Assembly: GCF_000600005.1 (NCBI RefSeq) | Contig: NZ_CP007446.1 | Span: 620,001-684,000, forward strand | Reading direction: 5' to 3' | DNA: 64,000 bases | Source: Snodgrassella alvi wkB2 | GTDB taxonomy: Bacteria; Pseudomonadota; Gammaproteobacteria; Burkholderiales; Neisseriaceae | Shown: in pieces, positions 17,853-26,153 of the stretch | Layout: each line of letters begins with the position of its first letter | Position numbering within the stretch: the first letter of the stretch is position 1 | The notes under the pieces: generated by a model | Told to the model about the DNA's origin: nothing | What the model saw: the letters and a program-made list of their open reading frames with translations, nothing else | Databases searched by the model: none | Program-made: the position numbers and the translations under genes

Positions 17853-18467
17853 TTATTCTATATTGGCCAGTTTGTGTGTCTGAATGCTTAGCAACCATTT
17901 ATTATTATGGCGGTTTTGATTCAGTCTGCCGAGATATTGTAATGTAGTAAGCATATTGAACTGGTTGTTTTGTTCGCAGGGTGAAAGAAAATAGTGTCTG
18001 GCCTGAATCTGTTGTTCTATGTTCTGGCAGAAGGTAAGAAAATCCGGATGGTTTTCAACTACGATGCGTACTTCGTCAGCCTGGCGCTGTAGTGGAAACG
18101 GATATTGTTGCCGGTAATGAAACTTCGGGCTCAGGGCTATATAGTCGATAAGCGGGTCTACTGTGCCCAAACCATTGCTTTCGATGGCAAGATAATAATT
18201 TTCCTGTTTAAGTGCGCGTAAAAGTAAGGGCAGTTTTTTGTTGATAGTAGGTTCGCCGCCAGTAATGATAATGTTTTTACTCTGAAACTGACTGACGGTA
18301 TTGAGGATGTGCTCCAGACTCATACTTTGGTAATTCATGAAGTCAGTATCGCACCAGGGACATTTGAGGTTACAGGCTGCCAGACGGATGAAAATAGCAG
18401 GCATACCGGTATTGTAGCCTTCGCCCTGCAGGGATTCGAAGATTTCGACAATATTAAACTGGATCAT
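17853..18467 (-). CDS. queE: 7-carboxy-7-deazaguanine synthase (radical SAM)
   Basis: 204 residues from ATG 18467. The N-terminus IVEIFESLQGEGYNTGMPAI is the QueE substrate-binding signature and the cluster motif is CNLKCPWCD, the QueE variant of CX3CX2C. ITGGEP binds SAM. It converts carboxytetrahydropterin to CDG in queuosine synthesis. The ATG overlaps the queD stop by four bases (ATGA), which favours this start over one 45 bases upstream. Transcribed with queD behind a preQ1 riboswitch. Confidence 0.92.
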   Translation of the reverse strand: MIQFNIVEIFESLQGEGYNTGMPAIFIRLAACNLKCPWCDTDFMNYQSMSLEHILNTVSQFQSKNIIITGGEPTINKKLPLLLRALKQENYYLAIESNGLGTVDPLIDYIALSPKFHYRQQYPFPLQRQADEVRIVVENHPDFLTFCQNIEQQIQARHYFLSPCEQNNQFNMLTTLQYLGRLNQNRHNNKWLLSIQTHKLANIE

Positions 18468-18892
18468 GAGCTGGTATTCTGATATTCGCAATAGGAAGTA
18501 GGGGTTTCCCATAGGGTAATTTTGGATACTGGCAGATGAGCCGTAAGCTTGTTGAAGATAAACTGGCTCATGCTTTCAGCAGTAGTGCGACAGGGAAAGG
18601 CAAATACTTTTCGCTCCATTTGGCGAAGGAGGGCTGCGATTTTACATTCGTTGCTATTCGTTTCATCATACAAATAGGCATGATCCAGCAGGCTGATAAT
18701 ATGCTGGTTAATGATTTTTTTGATGTCGGAAAAGTCCATAACCATTTCTTTGCTGGATCCTTGCTGATGTAGCTGGTCGCTTACTTCGACAATCAGGCGA
18801 TAGGTGTGTCCGTGCAGGTTATGACATTTGCCCTGATGCCCGTCCAGCATATGGCAGGCATCAAACTGGAATTCTTTGGCGATTTTAAACAT
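18464..18892 (-). CDS. queD: 6-carboxytetrahydropterin synthase
   Basis: 142 residues. Zinc ligands are in FDACHML and HNLHGHTY, and the catalytic Cys is in GKCHNLHGH. DFSDIKKIINQHI, LDHAYLYDET and the C-terminal LWETPTSYCEY are typical. QueD turns 7,8-dihydroneopterin triphosphate into carboxytetrahydropterin, the step before QueE. No convincing SD precedes its ATG; a 21-codon frame ends 9 bases upstream and probably delivers ribosomes by coupling. Confidence 0.94.
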   Translation of the reverse strand: MFKIAKEFQFDACHMLDGHQGKCHNLHGHTYRLIVEVSDQLHQQGSSKEMVMDFSDIKKIINQHIISLLDHAYLYDETNSNECKIAALLRQMERKVFAFPCRTTAESMSQFIFNKLTAHLPVSKITLWETPTSYCEYQNTSS

Positions 18893-18901
18893 ATTTTCTG
18901 T

Positions 18902-18967
18902 CTAAAAGCCAAAGAAGAAAGATTTATCATTAAGAGAAGATGATATTGCAGAATACAGTTGATACAT
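18902..18967 (-). CDS. Leader reading frame upstream of queD (21 codons)
   Basis: ATG at 18967 to TAG at 18902-18904 on the minus strand. The AGGAG at the end of the preQ1 riboswitch is its only nearby SD (11 bases from the ATG, a little long). The frame stops 9 bases before queD, which itself lacks a clear SD. This arrangement suggests that the riboswitch controls translation of this frame and queD follows by coupling. The peptide sequence resembles nothing I know. Confidence 0.5.
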   Translation of the reverse strand: MYQLYSAISSSLNDKSFFFGF

Positions 18968-18978
18968 GTGTAGCAGGG

Positions 18979-19016
18979 CTCCTAGTTTTTTTTCGTGGGA
19001 TGGATTGCGAACCACG
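18979..19016 (-). promoter_or_regulatory. preQ1-I riboswitch
   Basis: Read on the minus strand: CGTGG, then TTCGCAATCCAT, then CCCACG closing a five-base stem, then an A8 tract and CTAGGAG. This follows the preQ1-I layout (GG-UUC-binding loop, CC, A-rich tail that folds back, then CUA/SD), and is close in form to the Thermoanaerobacter tengcongensis aptamer (stem, GGUCGCA loop, A-rich tail, AAGG). The tail contains the SD, so ligand binding should block translation initiation. It precedes queD-queE, the expected target in preQ1 biosynthesis. Confidence 0.8.
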
Positions 19017-19138
19017 TGGTTATTCAGTTTTCAATAACACATTTGCTGTGTGAAGGGATTTCTATTACTTCAAGTATATATTTTAATGGTATCAGCTGTT
19101 TTCTTACAAGGGTAACTGTGAGTAACTGCGGGATTGAT

Positions 19139-20809
19139 TCAGTGTCGTCCTGAGCGCCAGATTGACCAGATTACCCAGAGGCTGTTGCTGAATGCCAGTA
19201 AATAGCCAATCAGTCCGAAAAACGACAGGCCGAATATTTTCGGACCGGAATTAATACTCATAACAATAGATGAGCCAATGATAAGTGCCGCTGTAACAAT
19301 TCCCATTGTCAGGCGATTAACAACTTTATCCAGCTGGTTGTTAAATTTATCGATGTGCTGAATGTTCAGGTTAACAGGGAGCTGTCCGTGCCGGATGCGT
19401 TTACTTAGACGTAATAGATTTTGGGGTAGTGTATCTATTAACTGAGCTAAAAGATGTAACTGTATTTTATTGTGGCGCCAGATTGACTGGATGTTAAAGC
19501 GATTGCGCAGTACGTTTTTGATGGTGTTTCGTGCATGATTTAACAGTTCAAAGTCGCCGTCTATTTTTTTTATAACGCCATCAAGGGTAATCAGGCATTT
19601 GAACAGGATAATCAGATCCGCAGGCAGGGTGAGACCATGTTCACGAATAATATGGGTAATATCGTTAATTATCTGACTGATACGCAGTTCTTTACTATTG
19701 AGCTGCTCATAATTATTCAGCATTTCCAATACATCTGTTCCGAGCTGGTCTTCGTTAATAATTTCTCCCTGCGCCCAGTTGGACAGAACATATTGCAGTG
19801 CAAACTGGTCGTGTTCCAGCAGTGCATGAATCAGAGTGATGATTTCCTGATGGCGCTGCTGGCTTAGCCGGCCGACAAGTCCGAAATCAATTAAGGTGAT
19901 TCGTCCATCATTTCGTACTAAAATATTACCCGGATGCGGGTCTGCGTGAAATAAACCATGCTGTAATATCATATCAAGAATGGTATCGACCAGTGTGGCT
20001 GCAAGATTTTTTCGCTGCTGCTTGTCCCAGCCGGTGAAATCAAGATTTTTAAGTAAAGTATCGTCAATATATTCTTGTACTAATATTTGCCGGTTAGAAT
20101 ATGCCGCATAAGTTTGTGGTATATGGATTTGCTGCTGATGGTTGTAAAGACGGGAAAAATGTTGCATATTGCGACGTTCGGCAGACAAATCTGTTTCTTT
20201 TTCGAGTGAACGGGCAAAATATTGCACCATTTGTACCGGATAGTAACGTCTGGACTCGGGTATTTCCGATTCAAGCAGTTGTGCTATGTGGTTAAGAATA
20301 CGCAGATCAGCTGCTACGGTTGACTCAATACCCGGGCGTTTAACTTTAATGGCGACCTGTTCTCCGCTGATAAGTGTGGCGCGGTGAACCTGTGCTATGG
20401 ATGCGCTGCCGACAGGCTGAGCTTCTATATTACTGAAAATGCTTTCCAGTGGCTGGTTAAGCTGAGCCTGAATAATATTTCTGATGTCTGGAATCGGAAG
20501 AGGATGTGTGTTGTTTTGCAGATGGGCAAATTCCTCTGTCCATTCTTCTCCGAAGACATCGGTACGGGTAGCCAATATTTGTCCGAGTTTGATGAATGTT
20601 GGTCCGAGCTCTTCAAAGGCGAGCCGCACTCGTTTTGGTGTGCTCAGGTAGTGCTGGTGATTCTGGCCTGATGGGTCGGAGTGTTTGTACCAGCGTCTTG
20701 GTAATTTGATACGAACAAGAAATTCACCCAGACCATGTCTGGCCAGAATGGTGATAATTTCGCGCATACGCGCCCAATCGCTGATATGGGATGAGCTGGG
20801 TGAATACAT
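19139..20809 (-). CDS. ubiB: Ubiquinone biosynthesis ATPase/kinase-like protein UbiB
   Basis: 556 residues from ATG 20809, matching E. coli UbiB length. The UbiB/ABC1 signature KxGQ is in FEELGPTFIKLGQILATR; the A-rich nucleotide loop is PVGSASIAQVHRA, followed by VAIKVKRPG; the catalytic stretch is LFHADPHPGNILV and the DFG equivalent is LIDFGLVG. Two C-terminal membrane helices anchor it. It supports coenzyme Q synthesis. Upstream in-frame ATGs would extend it into the divergent NlpC/P60 gene, so I prefer this start. Confidence 0.92.
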   Translation of the reverse strand: MYSPSSSHISDWARMREIITILARHGLGEFLVRIKLPRRWYKHSDPSGQNHQHYLSTPKRVRLAFEELGPTFIKLGQILATRTDVFGEEWTEEFAHLQNNTHPLPIPDIRNIIQAQLNQPLESIFSNIEAQPVGSASIAQVHRATLISGEQVAIKVKRPGIESTVAADLRILNHIAQLLESEIPESRRYYPVQMVQYFARSLEKETDLSAERRNMQHFSRLYNHQQQIHIPQTYAAYSNRQILVQEYIDDTLLKNLDFTGWDKQQRKNLAATLVDTILDMILQHGLFHADPHPGNILVRNDGRITLIDFGLVGRLSQQRHQEIITLIHALLEHDQFALQYVLSNWAQGEIINEDQLGTDVLEMLNNYEQLNSKELRISQIINDITHIIREHGLTLPADLIILFKCLITLDGVIKKIDGDFELLNHARNTIKNVLRNRFNIQSIWRHNKIQLHLLAQLIDTLPQNLLRLSKRIRHGQLPVNLNIQHIDKFNNQLDKVVNRLTMGIVTAALIIGSSIVMSINSGPKIFGLSFFGLIGYLLAFSNSLWVIWSIWRSGRH

Positions 20810-20882
20810 ATGATGATGTCCCGAACAATTGCTATTTACAGGATAGCAGAATTGTTTGATGAACTGATGGAATAATGTTGGC

Positions 20883-21422
20883 ATGAAGTGGATAAAAACA
20901 TTAATGAAGACGGCAACGGTATGCTTGTGTGCCAATTTCATTCTGATTTCGCCGGTAATGGCGGCGCCGGATGAAGGTCTGGATAATGCAGCGCTGGAGC
21001 GTTTGATTCGTGACAGGACTGCTACACCGGCTGTGCGTACAGGTGATGACGCCAGTGACCTGATTATGAACGCAATGGGACTGCTTGGTGTTGCCTATCA
21101 TTTTGGCGGAAATTCACCCACAAGCGGACTGGATTGCAGTGGTTTTATGCAATATATCTTTCGGCGCAGTATGGGTGTTACTTTGCCGCGCAGTTCACGG
21201 CAGATGGCTACGGTAGGTGAAGCAGTCAGCCGAACCAGTTTGCAGCCGGGGGATCTGGTATTTTTTAGTCCGGGTGGTGGTGGAATTTCCCATGTTGGTA
21301 TGTATATCGGTAATGGCCGGATGATCCATGCGCCGCGTACGGGTAAGAATATTGAAATTACCAGTATTGAACAGGGTTATTGGTCTCGTGCTTTTGTGAC
21401 TGCGCGCAGGGTGAAACACTGA
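20883..21422 (+). CDS. NlpC/P60 family peptidoglycan hydrolase
   Basis: 179 residues with a signal peptide (about 1-27, ending VMAAPDE) and a C-terminal C40 domain: catalytic Cys in GLDCSGFMQYIF, the His in ISHVGMYIG and the MIHAPRTGKN end. These enzymes cut D-glutamyl-meso-diaminopimelate bonds in peptidoglycan, in the periplasm. The stop overlaps the next gene's ATG (TGATG), so the two are coupled. Divergent from ubiB. Confidence 0.9.
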   Translation: MKWIKTLMKTATVCLCANFILISPVMAAPDEGLDNAALERLIRDRTATPAVRTGDDASDLIMNAMGLLGVAYHFGGNSPTSGLDCSGFMQYIFRRSMGVTLPRSSRQMATVGEAVSRTSLQPGDLVFFSPGGGGISHVGMYIGNGRMIHAPRTGKNIEITSIEQGYWSRAFVTARRVKH

Positions 21423-21637
21423 TGAAACCTTTACCACCGATGCCGAAGTGGGTAGATGATGCGGGCAATGTGGTCTCTTGCACTGAAAAAATTAAGGTGA
21501 TGCAGCAAAATATGCAGGAGATCTATGAGCTGGCACAGGAAGCTTTTGAAGACGGACTACTGATGGGGTGTCAGGAAAAGCAGTTACGCGCTTATCTGAG
21601 CGAACTGATGAACGCAGTGGAGAACCCCTATCAATAA
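21422..21637 (+). CDS. Conserved small hypothetical protein
   Basis: 71 residues starting MKPLPPMPKWVDDAGNVVSC, translationally coupled to the NlpC/P60 gene by TGATG. Mainly helical, no signal peptide, no membrane segment. It resembles short conserved betaproteobacterial proteins of unknown function found beside other genes, but I cannot name a family. The coupling is the main evidence that it is real. Confidence 0.7.
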   Translation: MKPLPPMPKWVDDAGNVVSCTEKIKVMQQNMQEIYELAQEAFEDGLLMGCQEKQLRAYLSELMNAVENPYQ

Positions 21638-21805
21638 TGTATTGATAGTGTGTACTGCTTAAGCACTCATCGAACTTCATCTATCAAAATTCTGAATATT
21701 TGGTTATGTATGCTAATTTGTTGCGTACATAGCAATGGTTTTCTGCTGCCTTTAAAATGATTAAATACAACTATGAAATTTTGTCAGGGTCACCAGTTGG
21801 CCATA

Positions 21806-21836
21806 AATAACGCCCATCATCAGGATGGGCGTTATT
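21806..21836 (-). terminator. Terminator of the Pro/Thr-rich membrane protein gene
   Basis: A perfect 13-base stem (AATAACGCCCATC / GATGGGCGTTATT) with a 5-base loop, 19 bases past the stop of the leftward gene at 21855. Confidence 0.8.
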
Positions 21837-21854
21837 GTTGCTGTGAATATTGGT

Positions 21855-22379
21855 TTAAAACAGATTATCCAGCGGTTTGCCGTTATTTCCGTTTGCTGCG
21901 GGTTTTGGTTTTGTTGTCGGAGCGGTATTAACAGGAGTTTCAGAGTTATTTTCTCTATTAGTGGCAGCTGGTACATTTGTGGGCGTAATAGGTCGAATTT
22001 CTTGTGTATTTTCCGGGGTGGCTCTGTCTCTGGTATTAGCTCTGCCGGTAGTAGCAGGTAGAGCAGGTTCGGAAGCAGTATCAGGTTCTGTACTCTCTGA
22101 AGCAGCTATAGCAGGATTGGGTGAAAATACTGGTGTTGGAACATTACTGCCTGTTACCGGTGCACCGGTCGGGGTCAGTACTTCAAAGCTTGCCTGCGAG
22201 GCGAACTCTGTGGTTTCAGAGGTTGAATTCAGAACTTGCCATGCGTGAAAAACAAACCAAACAACAAATATGGCCAGAATCAGAAATAAAGTCAGTAGAA
22301 TTTTGGTGAATGTACTCAGACCAGTTTTAACCGCTTTTTTTTTGTTTTTTGTTTCCGGTGCGGTAGGTTTAGTGCTCAT
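21855..22379 (-). CDS. Single-pass membrane protein with Pro/Thr/Asn-rich periplasmic tail
   Basis: 174 residues: a short basic cytoplasmic N-terminus (KNKKKAVK), one membrane helix (about 25-48) and about 120 residues of low-complexity Pro/Thr/Ala/Asn sequence. No folded domain is recognisable. The layout resembles cell-envelope or divisome anchors such as FtsN-type proteins without their SPOR domain, but that is only an analogy. A nine-base homopolymer lies in the Lys codons near the N-terminus. Monocistronic with a strong terminator. Confidence 0.65.
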   Translation of the reverse strand: MSTKPTAPETKNKKKAVKTGLSTFTKILLTLFLILAIFVVWFVFHAWQVLNSTSETTEFASQASFEVLTPTGAPVTGSNVPTPVFSPNPAIAASESTEPDTASEPALPATTGRANTRDRATPENTQEIRPITPTNVPAATNRENNSETPVNTAPTTKPKPAANGNNGKPLDNLF

Positions 22380-22519
22380 GATAGGTAATCCTTCAGGGAT
22401 ATCGTTGCGTATAATATCGTTATTATACGCAAAATTTTGTTTACGCTAATCAGGTACTGGCAATTTACTGCTTCGATAAGTTTGGTCTATATGGTTGTAT
22501 CGCAGCAGAATGTCGGTTA

Positions 22520-23146
22520 TCAGGGATTGGCCGGTGTACTCTTCGGAGTATTTTCAAAGGTTTGATACAAAGTAATAACTTTCTGAACACCAGACGTTGT
22601 ACTGATGGCCGTTGTAGCGGCCTGTTGTTCATCTGGTGTCAGAATACCCATTACATAGGTGACGCCATTATAAGTAACTACTTTGACGTGATTTGCCGAT
22701 ACGCCTTTGGTATTTAGCAGATTGGAACGTATCTTTGAGGTAACCCAGGTATCATCTGTAACATGACTTAATTTACGATTCTGAGTGGCAATATCAATGT
22801 AGTTATAGATTTTTTGTGCCGCAGGCTGGGCACGGGCAACTCGCTCTACCAGATTTTTATCATTTTCACTGGCTACTAAGCCAAGCAGTAATATCTGTCG
22901 GTTGTAGCTGATAACGGAGAGTGTAGGCTGGAATTTACTTTCCTGTGCCTGACTATTCAGGTATGAGATAGCACCATCATGAATCCGAACTTCCATTATT
23001 TTGTCATCTGCCTGTGCGCCAGTAGTACGTCGGTCGATAACTGAAAGCGTACCAACAGTGGCACCACCTACCAGAACAGCCGGACAGCCGGTCAGGGTAG
23101 TGGTCAGGCAAAGTCCCAATGCCAGAGCAGAAAGATATTTTTTCAT
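22520..23146 (-). CDS. dolP: BON-domain outer-membrane lipoprotein DolP (YraP/GNA2091-like)
   Basis: 208 residues. Lipoprotein signal with lipobox LTGC at residues 18-21, then two BON domains (about 48-115 and 120-195), the second containing DDTWVTSKIRSNLLN. DolP maintains outer-membrane integrity at the division site; the meningococcal orthologue is the vaccine antigen GNA2091. I start at MKKYLSAL (AGGT 7 bases before) rather than three codons earlier. It follows diaA on the same strand by 30 bases, as in many proteobacteria. Confidence 0.9.
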   Translation of the reverse strand: MKKYLSALALGLCLTTTLTGCPAVLVGGATVGTLSVIDRRTTGAQADDKIMEVRIHDGAISYLNSQAQESKFQPTLSVISYNRQILLLGLVASENDKNLVERVARAQPAAQKIYNYIDIATQNRKLSHVTDDTWVTSKIRSNLLNTKGVSANHVKVVTYNGVTYVMGILTPDEQQAATTAISTTSGVQKVITLYQTFENTPKSTPANP

Positions 23147-23176
23147 GAAATACACCTGTAAATTGGTTGTTGCAGG

Positions 23177-23764
23177 TTATATACCACCTAGCAATAATTG
23201 GTCAATCTGTGCGCACAAGGCATGAATAGTTACCTGATGTGCCTCAAGTACACGTAAAGGATGGTCGCCGGGTACATTGAGCCAGAGATCGTCATCGCGC
23301 AATAATCCGGCAACTTCACCACCGCTTCCGCCGGTAATCGCCAGCACTCGCATATCACGTTCATGCGCGGTTTTAATCGCACTAACCAGATTGATATTCT
23401 GACCATCTGCCGATAGTACACAGAGCATATCATGCTGTTTGCCAAGTGCGTGAATTTGCTTGGCAAACATATCGTTAGGACCGCTGTCGGTTAATATGCT
23501 GAGTACAGAAGGATTATTGCACAGTGATAAGGCGGCCAGTGCCATGCGTTCCTGTTGTAATCGGGTCACCATATAGGCGGCGAGCGTGTTTGCCAGTGAT
23601 GCATATGCACCATTACCGGCAATAAGCAGCTTGCCATCACTCATCAAGGCCATCAGTATTCCCTGAGCAACTTCGGCAATTGGTTCAGCCAGTAAGTCTG
23701 CACACTCGTTCAGAAGCTGGGCACTATCGGCAAAATGTTGATGGACGGAGATGGATTCTGTCAT
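23177..23764 (-). CDS. diaA: SIS-domain protein DiaA/GmhA-like
   Basis: 195 residues: a SIS fold with LLIAGNGAYASLA and VLAITGGSGGEVAGLL as the phosphosugar-binding loops and HQVTIHALCAQIDQLL at the end. In the dolP-rsmI neighbourhood the usual gene is diaA, which helps DnaA assemble at the origin; the close paralogue GmhA makes ADP-heptose precursors. The loop GNGAYASLA deviates from the common GNGGSAAxA, which argues against isomerase activity. Upstream of dolP in one operon. Confidence 0.82.
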   Translation of the reverse strand: MTESISVHQHFADSAQLLNECADLLAEPIAEVAQGILMALMSDGKLLIAGNGAYASLANTLAAYMVTRLQQERMALAALSLCNNPSVLSILTDSGPNDMFAKQIHALGKQHDMLCVLSADGQNINLVSAIKTAHERDMRVLAITGGSGGEVAGLLRDDDLWLNVPGDHPLRVLEAHQVTIHALCAQIDQLLLGGI

Positions 23765-23846
23765 ATAAATTAATTTGTTAATTAAGGCGGGAGCATGAAA
23801 TATGCTTGGTATTCACAATGTGTTACGCGTAAATACCCCTGTGCAG

Positions 23847-23958
23847 GTTTCAGGCTGCGTGACTTCTGAAACGGCACTATTATACGGTTTATAACCCGTG
23901 CAATTGTTAACCGTAAACTCTGAAACATTATCACTACGTGGTATAGTAACAGTTTCAG
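23847..23958. repeat. Cluster of inverted GTTTCAG/CTGAAAC repeats
   Basis: GTTTCAG at 23847-23853 and 23952-23958, and CTGAAAC at 23866-23872 and 23920-23926, form two inverted pairs within 112 bases. Between them TACGGTT (23883-23889) and AACCGTA (23909-23915) make a third. All lie between divergent diaA and rsmI. They could be operators or nested RNA hairpins. Confidence 0.45.
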
Positions 23959-24023
23959 GCTTATGTACGGAGTTTTCAGTTTAATGCCTGATGCTAAAGT
24001 TTAATCAGATTACGGATTTATAA

Positions 24024-24902
24024 ATGCAAGCCCATTACCAGAAAGCTGTTGCCAGCATTGTACCGCAAACCCTTTATGTAGTGGCTACTCCGATTGGTAA
24101 TCTGGCAGATCTGAGTTTTCATGCATTGGCAGTATTATCCCGGGCAGATTTAATTTGTGCAGAAGATACACGGGTAACACAGCAATTACTGCGTGCATAC
24201 GGTGTTTCTGCACGATTGATCAGTGTGCGTGAACAGAACGAACAAAGTATGGCAGAGCGCGTTATTGCTGCTCTGGCTGCCGGTCAGGTAGTGGCACAGG
24301 TTTCTGATGCCGGTACGCCGGCAGTGTGTGATCCTGGTGCACGGCTGGTAACACGGGTACGTGCGGCCGGTTATCAGGTATTACCGGTAGCAGGCCCGAG
24401 TGCAGTAATGACAGCTTTGAGTGTTGCGGGAGTTACTCAGTCAGATTTTTATTTTGCGGGATTTTTACCGGCAAAAAGTGGTGAACGTCATCAAAAGCTA
24501 CAGTTATGGAAAGAAGTATCTTATCCGGTAGTTATGTTTGAAACGCCCCACAGAATTACAGATACACTGGCACAAATGGTTTTACTTTATCCGCAACGTA
24601 CTCTGATGCTGGCACGTGAAATCAGTAAAACTCATGAAACCTATCTATGCGGCACAGTTTCTGAAATTCAGTCGATTGTACAGGCAGATGCTAATCAGAA
24701 ACGTGGTGAGATGGTACTGGTACTTCATCCGGCACCAGTAGAAAAAAATACCGAGCTGTCTGCTGAAGCTATTAATATTATGCAGATTTTAGTGCAGGAA
24801 CTGTCAACCAAGCAGGCTGCTGTACTGGCTGCGCAGATTAGTGGTGAAAACCGAAAAGCCTTATATGATTGGGCAATTAATGCTAAAAAGTTATCAGAAT
24901 AA
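24024..24902 (+). CDS. rsmI: 16S rRNA (cytidine-1402-2'-O)-methyltransferase
   Basis: 292 residues with the diagnostic TLYVVATPIGNLADLSFHAL start of the domain, AEDTRVTQQLL, QVSDAGTPAVCDPGARLV and VAGPSAVMTALSVAG. The tetrapyrrole-methylase fold is typical of RsmI, which methylates C1402 of 16S rRNA in the ribosomal P site. It is divergent from diaA-dolP as in E. coli, but lpoA and yraN, which lie between them in enterobacteria, are absent from this window. Confidence 0.95.
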   Translation: MQAHYQKAVASIVPQTLYVVATPIGNLADLSFHALAVLSRADLICAEDTRVTQQLLRAYGVSARLISVREQNEQSMAERVIAALAAGQVVAQVSDAGTPAVCDPGARLVTRVRAAGYQVLPVAGPSAVMTALSVAGVTQSDFYFAGFLPAKSGERHQKLQLWKEVSYPVVMFETPHRITDTLAQMVLLYPQRTLMLAREISKTHETYLCGTVSEIQSIVQADANQKRGEMVLVLHPAPVEKNTELSAEAINIMQILVQELSTKQAAVLAAQISGENRKALYDWAINAKKLSE

Positions 24903-25052
24903 ACACAATCATTAGGACATGTTAAAATAATTTATGCCCGATGCTATTTTACACAATGCTGGTCATTGTTTATGATACTGTCTGAATTGGTTATTGCCGC
25001 CGCTGTTGCGCTGGCACCCCCTGAATATTGCAATGATTTAAGGTAAACCGTT

Positions 25053-25988
25053 ATGTTGAAAAAAAGTGTGAATCGTTCCGGCTGGTGCTTGCTGGTACTG
25101 GCATTAAGTGCCTGTACCCTTTTCAAACAGCCGGCAGCACCGACAGAAACGGGTAGCAGTGATGTAACTACAGGTACTGCTGCTACCACTGCCGACAATC
25201 CATATGGTGCTGCTCCTTATACGCCACCGGCAAATACAGCTCCGGCTTATACACCTGCCGCTGCAGGTACTTCTACTGGTTATGTGGGCAATTACTCTCC
25301 GGTTGATATTAATGCAGCAACGCATACGGTACAGCGCGGAGATACGGTATATAACATTTCCAAACGTTATCAGATTACTCAGGATAATCTGCGTTCATGG
25401 AATAATATAATAGAGAATAATATTAAGATAGGGCAGGTTCTGCGCGTGAAGCCTGCCGGCTATGTGGCGCCGGCAGGTAGCACAAACACAACTACTACTG
25501 TGACTGCTCCTGTACAAACAGCAAATGTTACTACTACTACCAGTACAACCACGACAACTACACCAACTAGTACAAGTACTGTATCAACCAGTAAAACAGT
25601 GAGTGTTGGAGGCGTCCGCAATGTAAGCGGAATTGAATGGCAGCGTCCGACCGCCGGTAATATTCTGCAGAGTTATGGCGGCAGCAGTAAAGGTATTGAT
25701 TATGGTGGTAATGCCGGGCAGCCTATTCTGGCAGCTGCTTCTGGTAAAGTAGTGTATGCCGGTAATGGTTTGCGTGGCTATGGTAATCTGATTATCGTAC
25801 AGCATAATCAGACATATCTGACTGCCTATGGTAACAACCAGAATATTCTGGTAAAAGAAGGTCAGCAGGTCAAACGTGGGCAGCAGATTGCTACTATGGG
25901 TAATACTGATGCTAAACGAACTCAGCTGCATTTTGAATTGCGTGAAAATGGCCAGCCACAGGATCCCAGCCGTTTTCTGCCAATGTGA
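25053..25988 (+). CDS. nlpD: NlpD/EnvC-like LysM + LytM lipoprotein
   Basis: 311 residues. Lipoprotein signal with lipobox LSAC at 18-21, a Pro/Thr/Ala-rich linker, a LysM domain (about 91-135: HTVQRGDTVYNISKRYQIT), a second Thr-rich linker of repeated ACT/ACC codons, and a C-terminal LytM/M23 domain (about 205-311). The metal ligands of active M23 peptidases are missing (GIDYGGN instead of HxGxD; QLHFELR remains), as in NlpD and EnvC, which activate amidases rather than cutting peptidoglycan. The usual surE-pcm-nlpD-rpoS context is absent. Confidence 0.88.
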   Translation: MLKKSVNRSGWCLLVLALSACTLFKQPAAPTETGSSDVTTGTAATTADNPYGAAPYTPPANTAPAYTPAAAGTSTGYVGNYSPVDINAATHTVQRGDTVYNISKRYQITQDNLRSWNNIIENNIKIGQVLRVKPAGYVAPAGSTNTTTTVTAPVQTANVTTTTSTTTTTTPTSTSTVSTSKTVSVGGVRNVSGIEWQRPTAGNILQSYGGSSKGIDYGGNAGQPILAAASGKVVYAGNGLRGYGNLIIVQHNQTYLTAYGNNQNILVKEGQQVKRGQQIATMGNTDAKRTQLHFELRENGQPQDPSRFLPM

Positions 25989-25990
25989 GT

Positions 25991-26071
25991 ATCAGTCGGC
26001 TAACTGATTGTTTTAGTTATTAATAATAGCACTTATTATTAGGATAAATAAATTCTGAAAAAAGTGCTATT
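25991..26071 (+). terminator. Hairpins after the nlpD-like gene
   Basis: A small hairpin (ATCAGT 25991-25996 with ACTGAT 26003-26008) is followed by TGTTTT. Further on AATAGCACTT (26025-26034) pairs with AAGTGCTATT (26062-26071) over a 27-base loop. Either may end the nlpD-like transcript. Confidence 0.4.
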
Positions 26072-26153
26072 TATATATTTTAATACTGTTTTAAATAATA
26101 TTAATTTACATAATTAAAATAAATTCAATTTAATAATTAGTAAGGGGTGAATT

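Noticed and set aside
20810-20941. Longer N-terminus for UbiB
   Set aside because: It would overlap the divergent NlpC/P60 gene, adds residues absent from the family and has no SD.
25490-25610. Runs of ACT/ACC repeats inside the nlpD-like gene as a possible phase-variable or CRISPR-like repeat
   Set aside because: They encode a Thr-rich linker, the unit is three bases (no frameshift on slippage) and there are no spacers.
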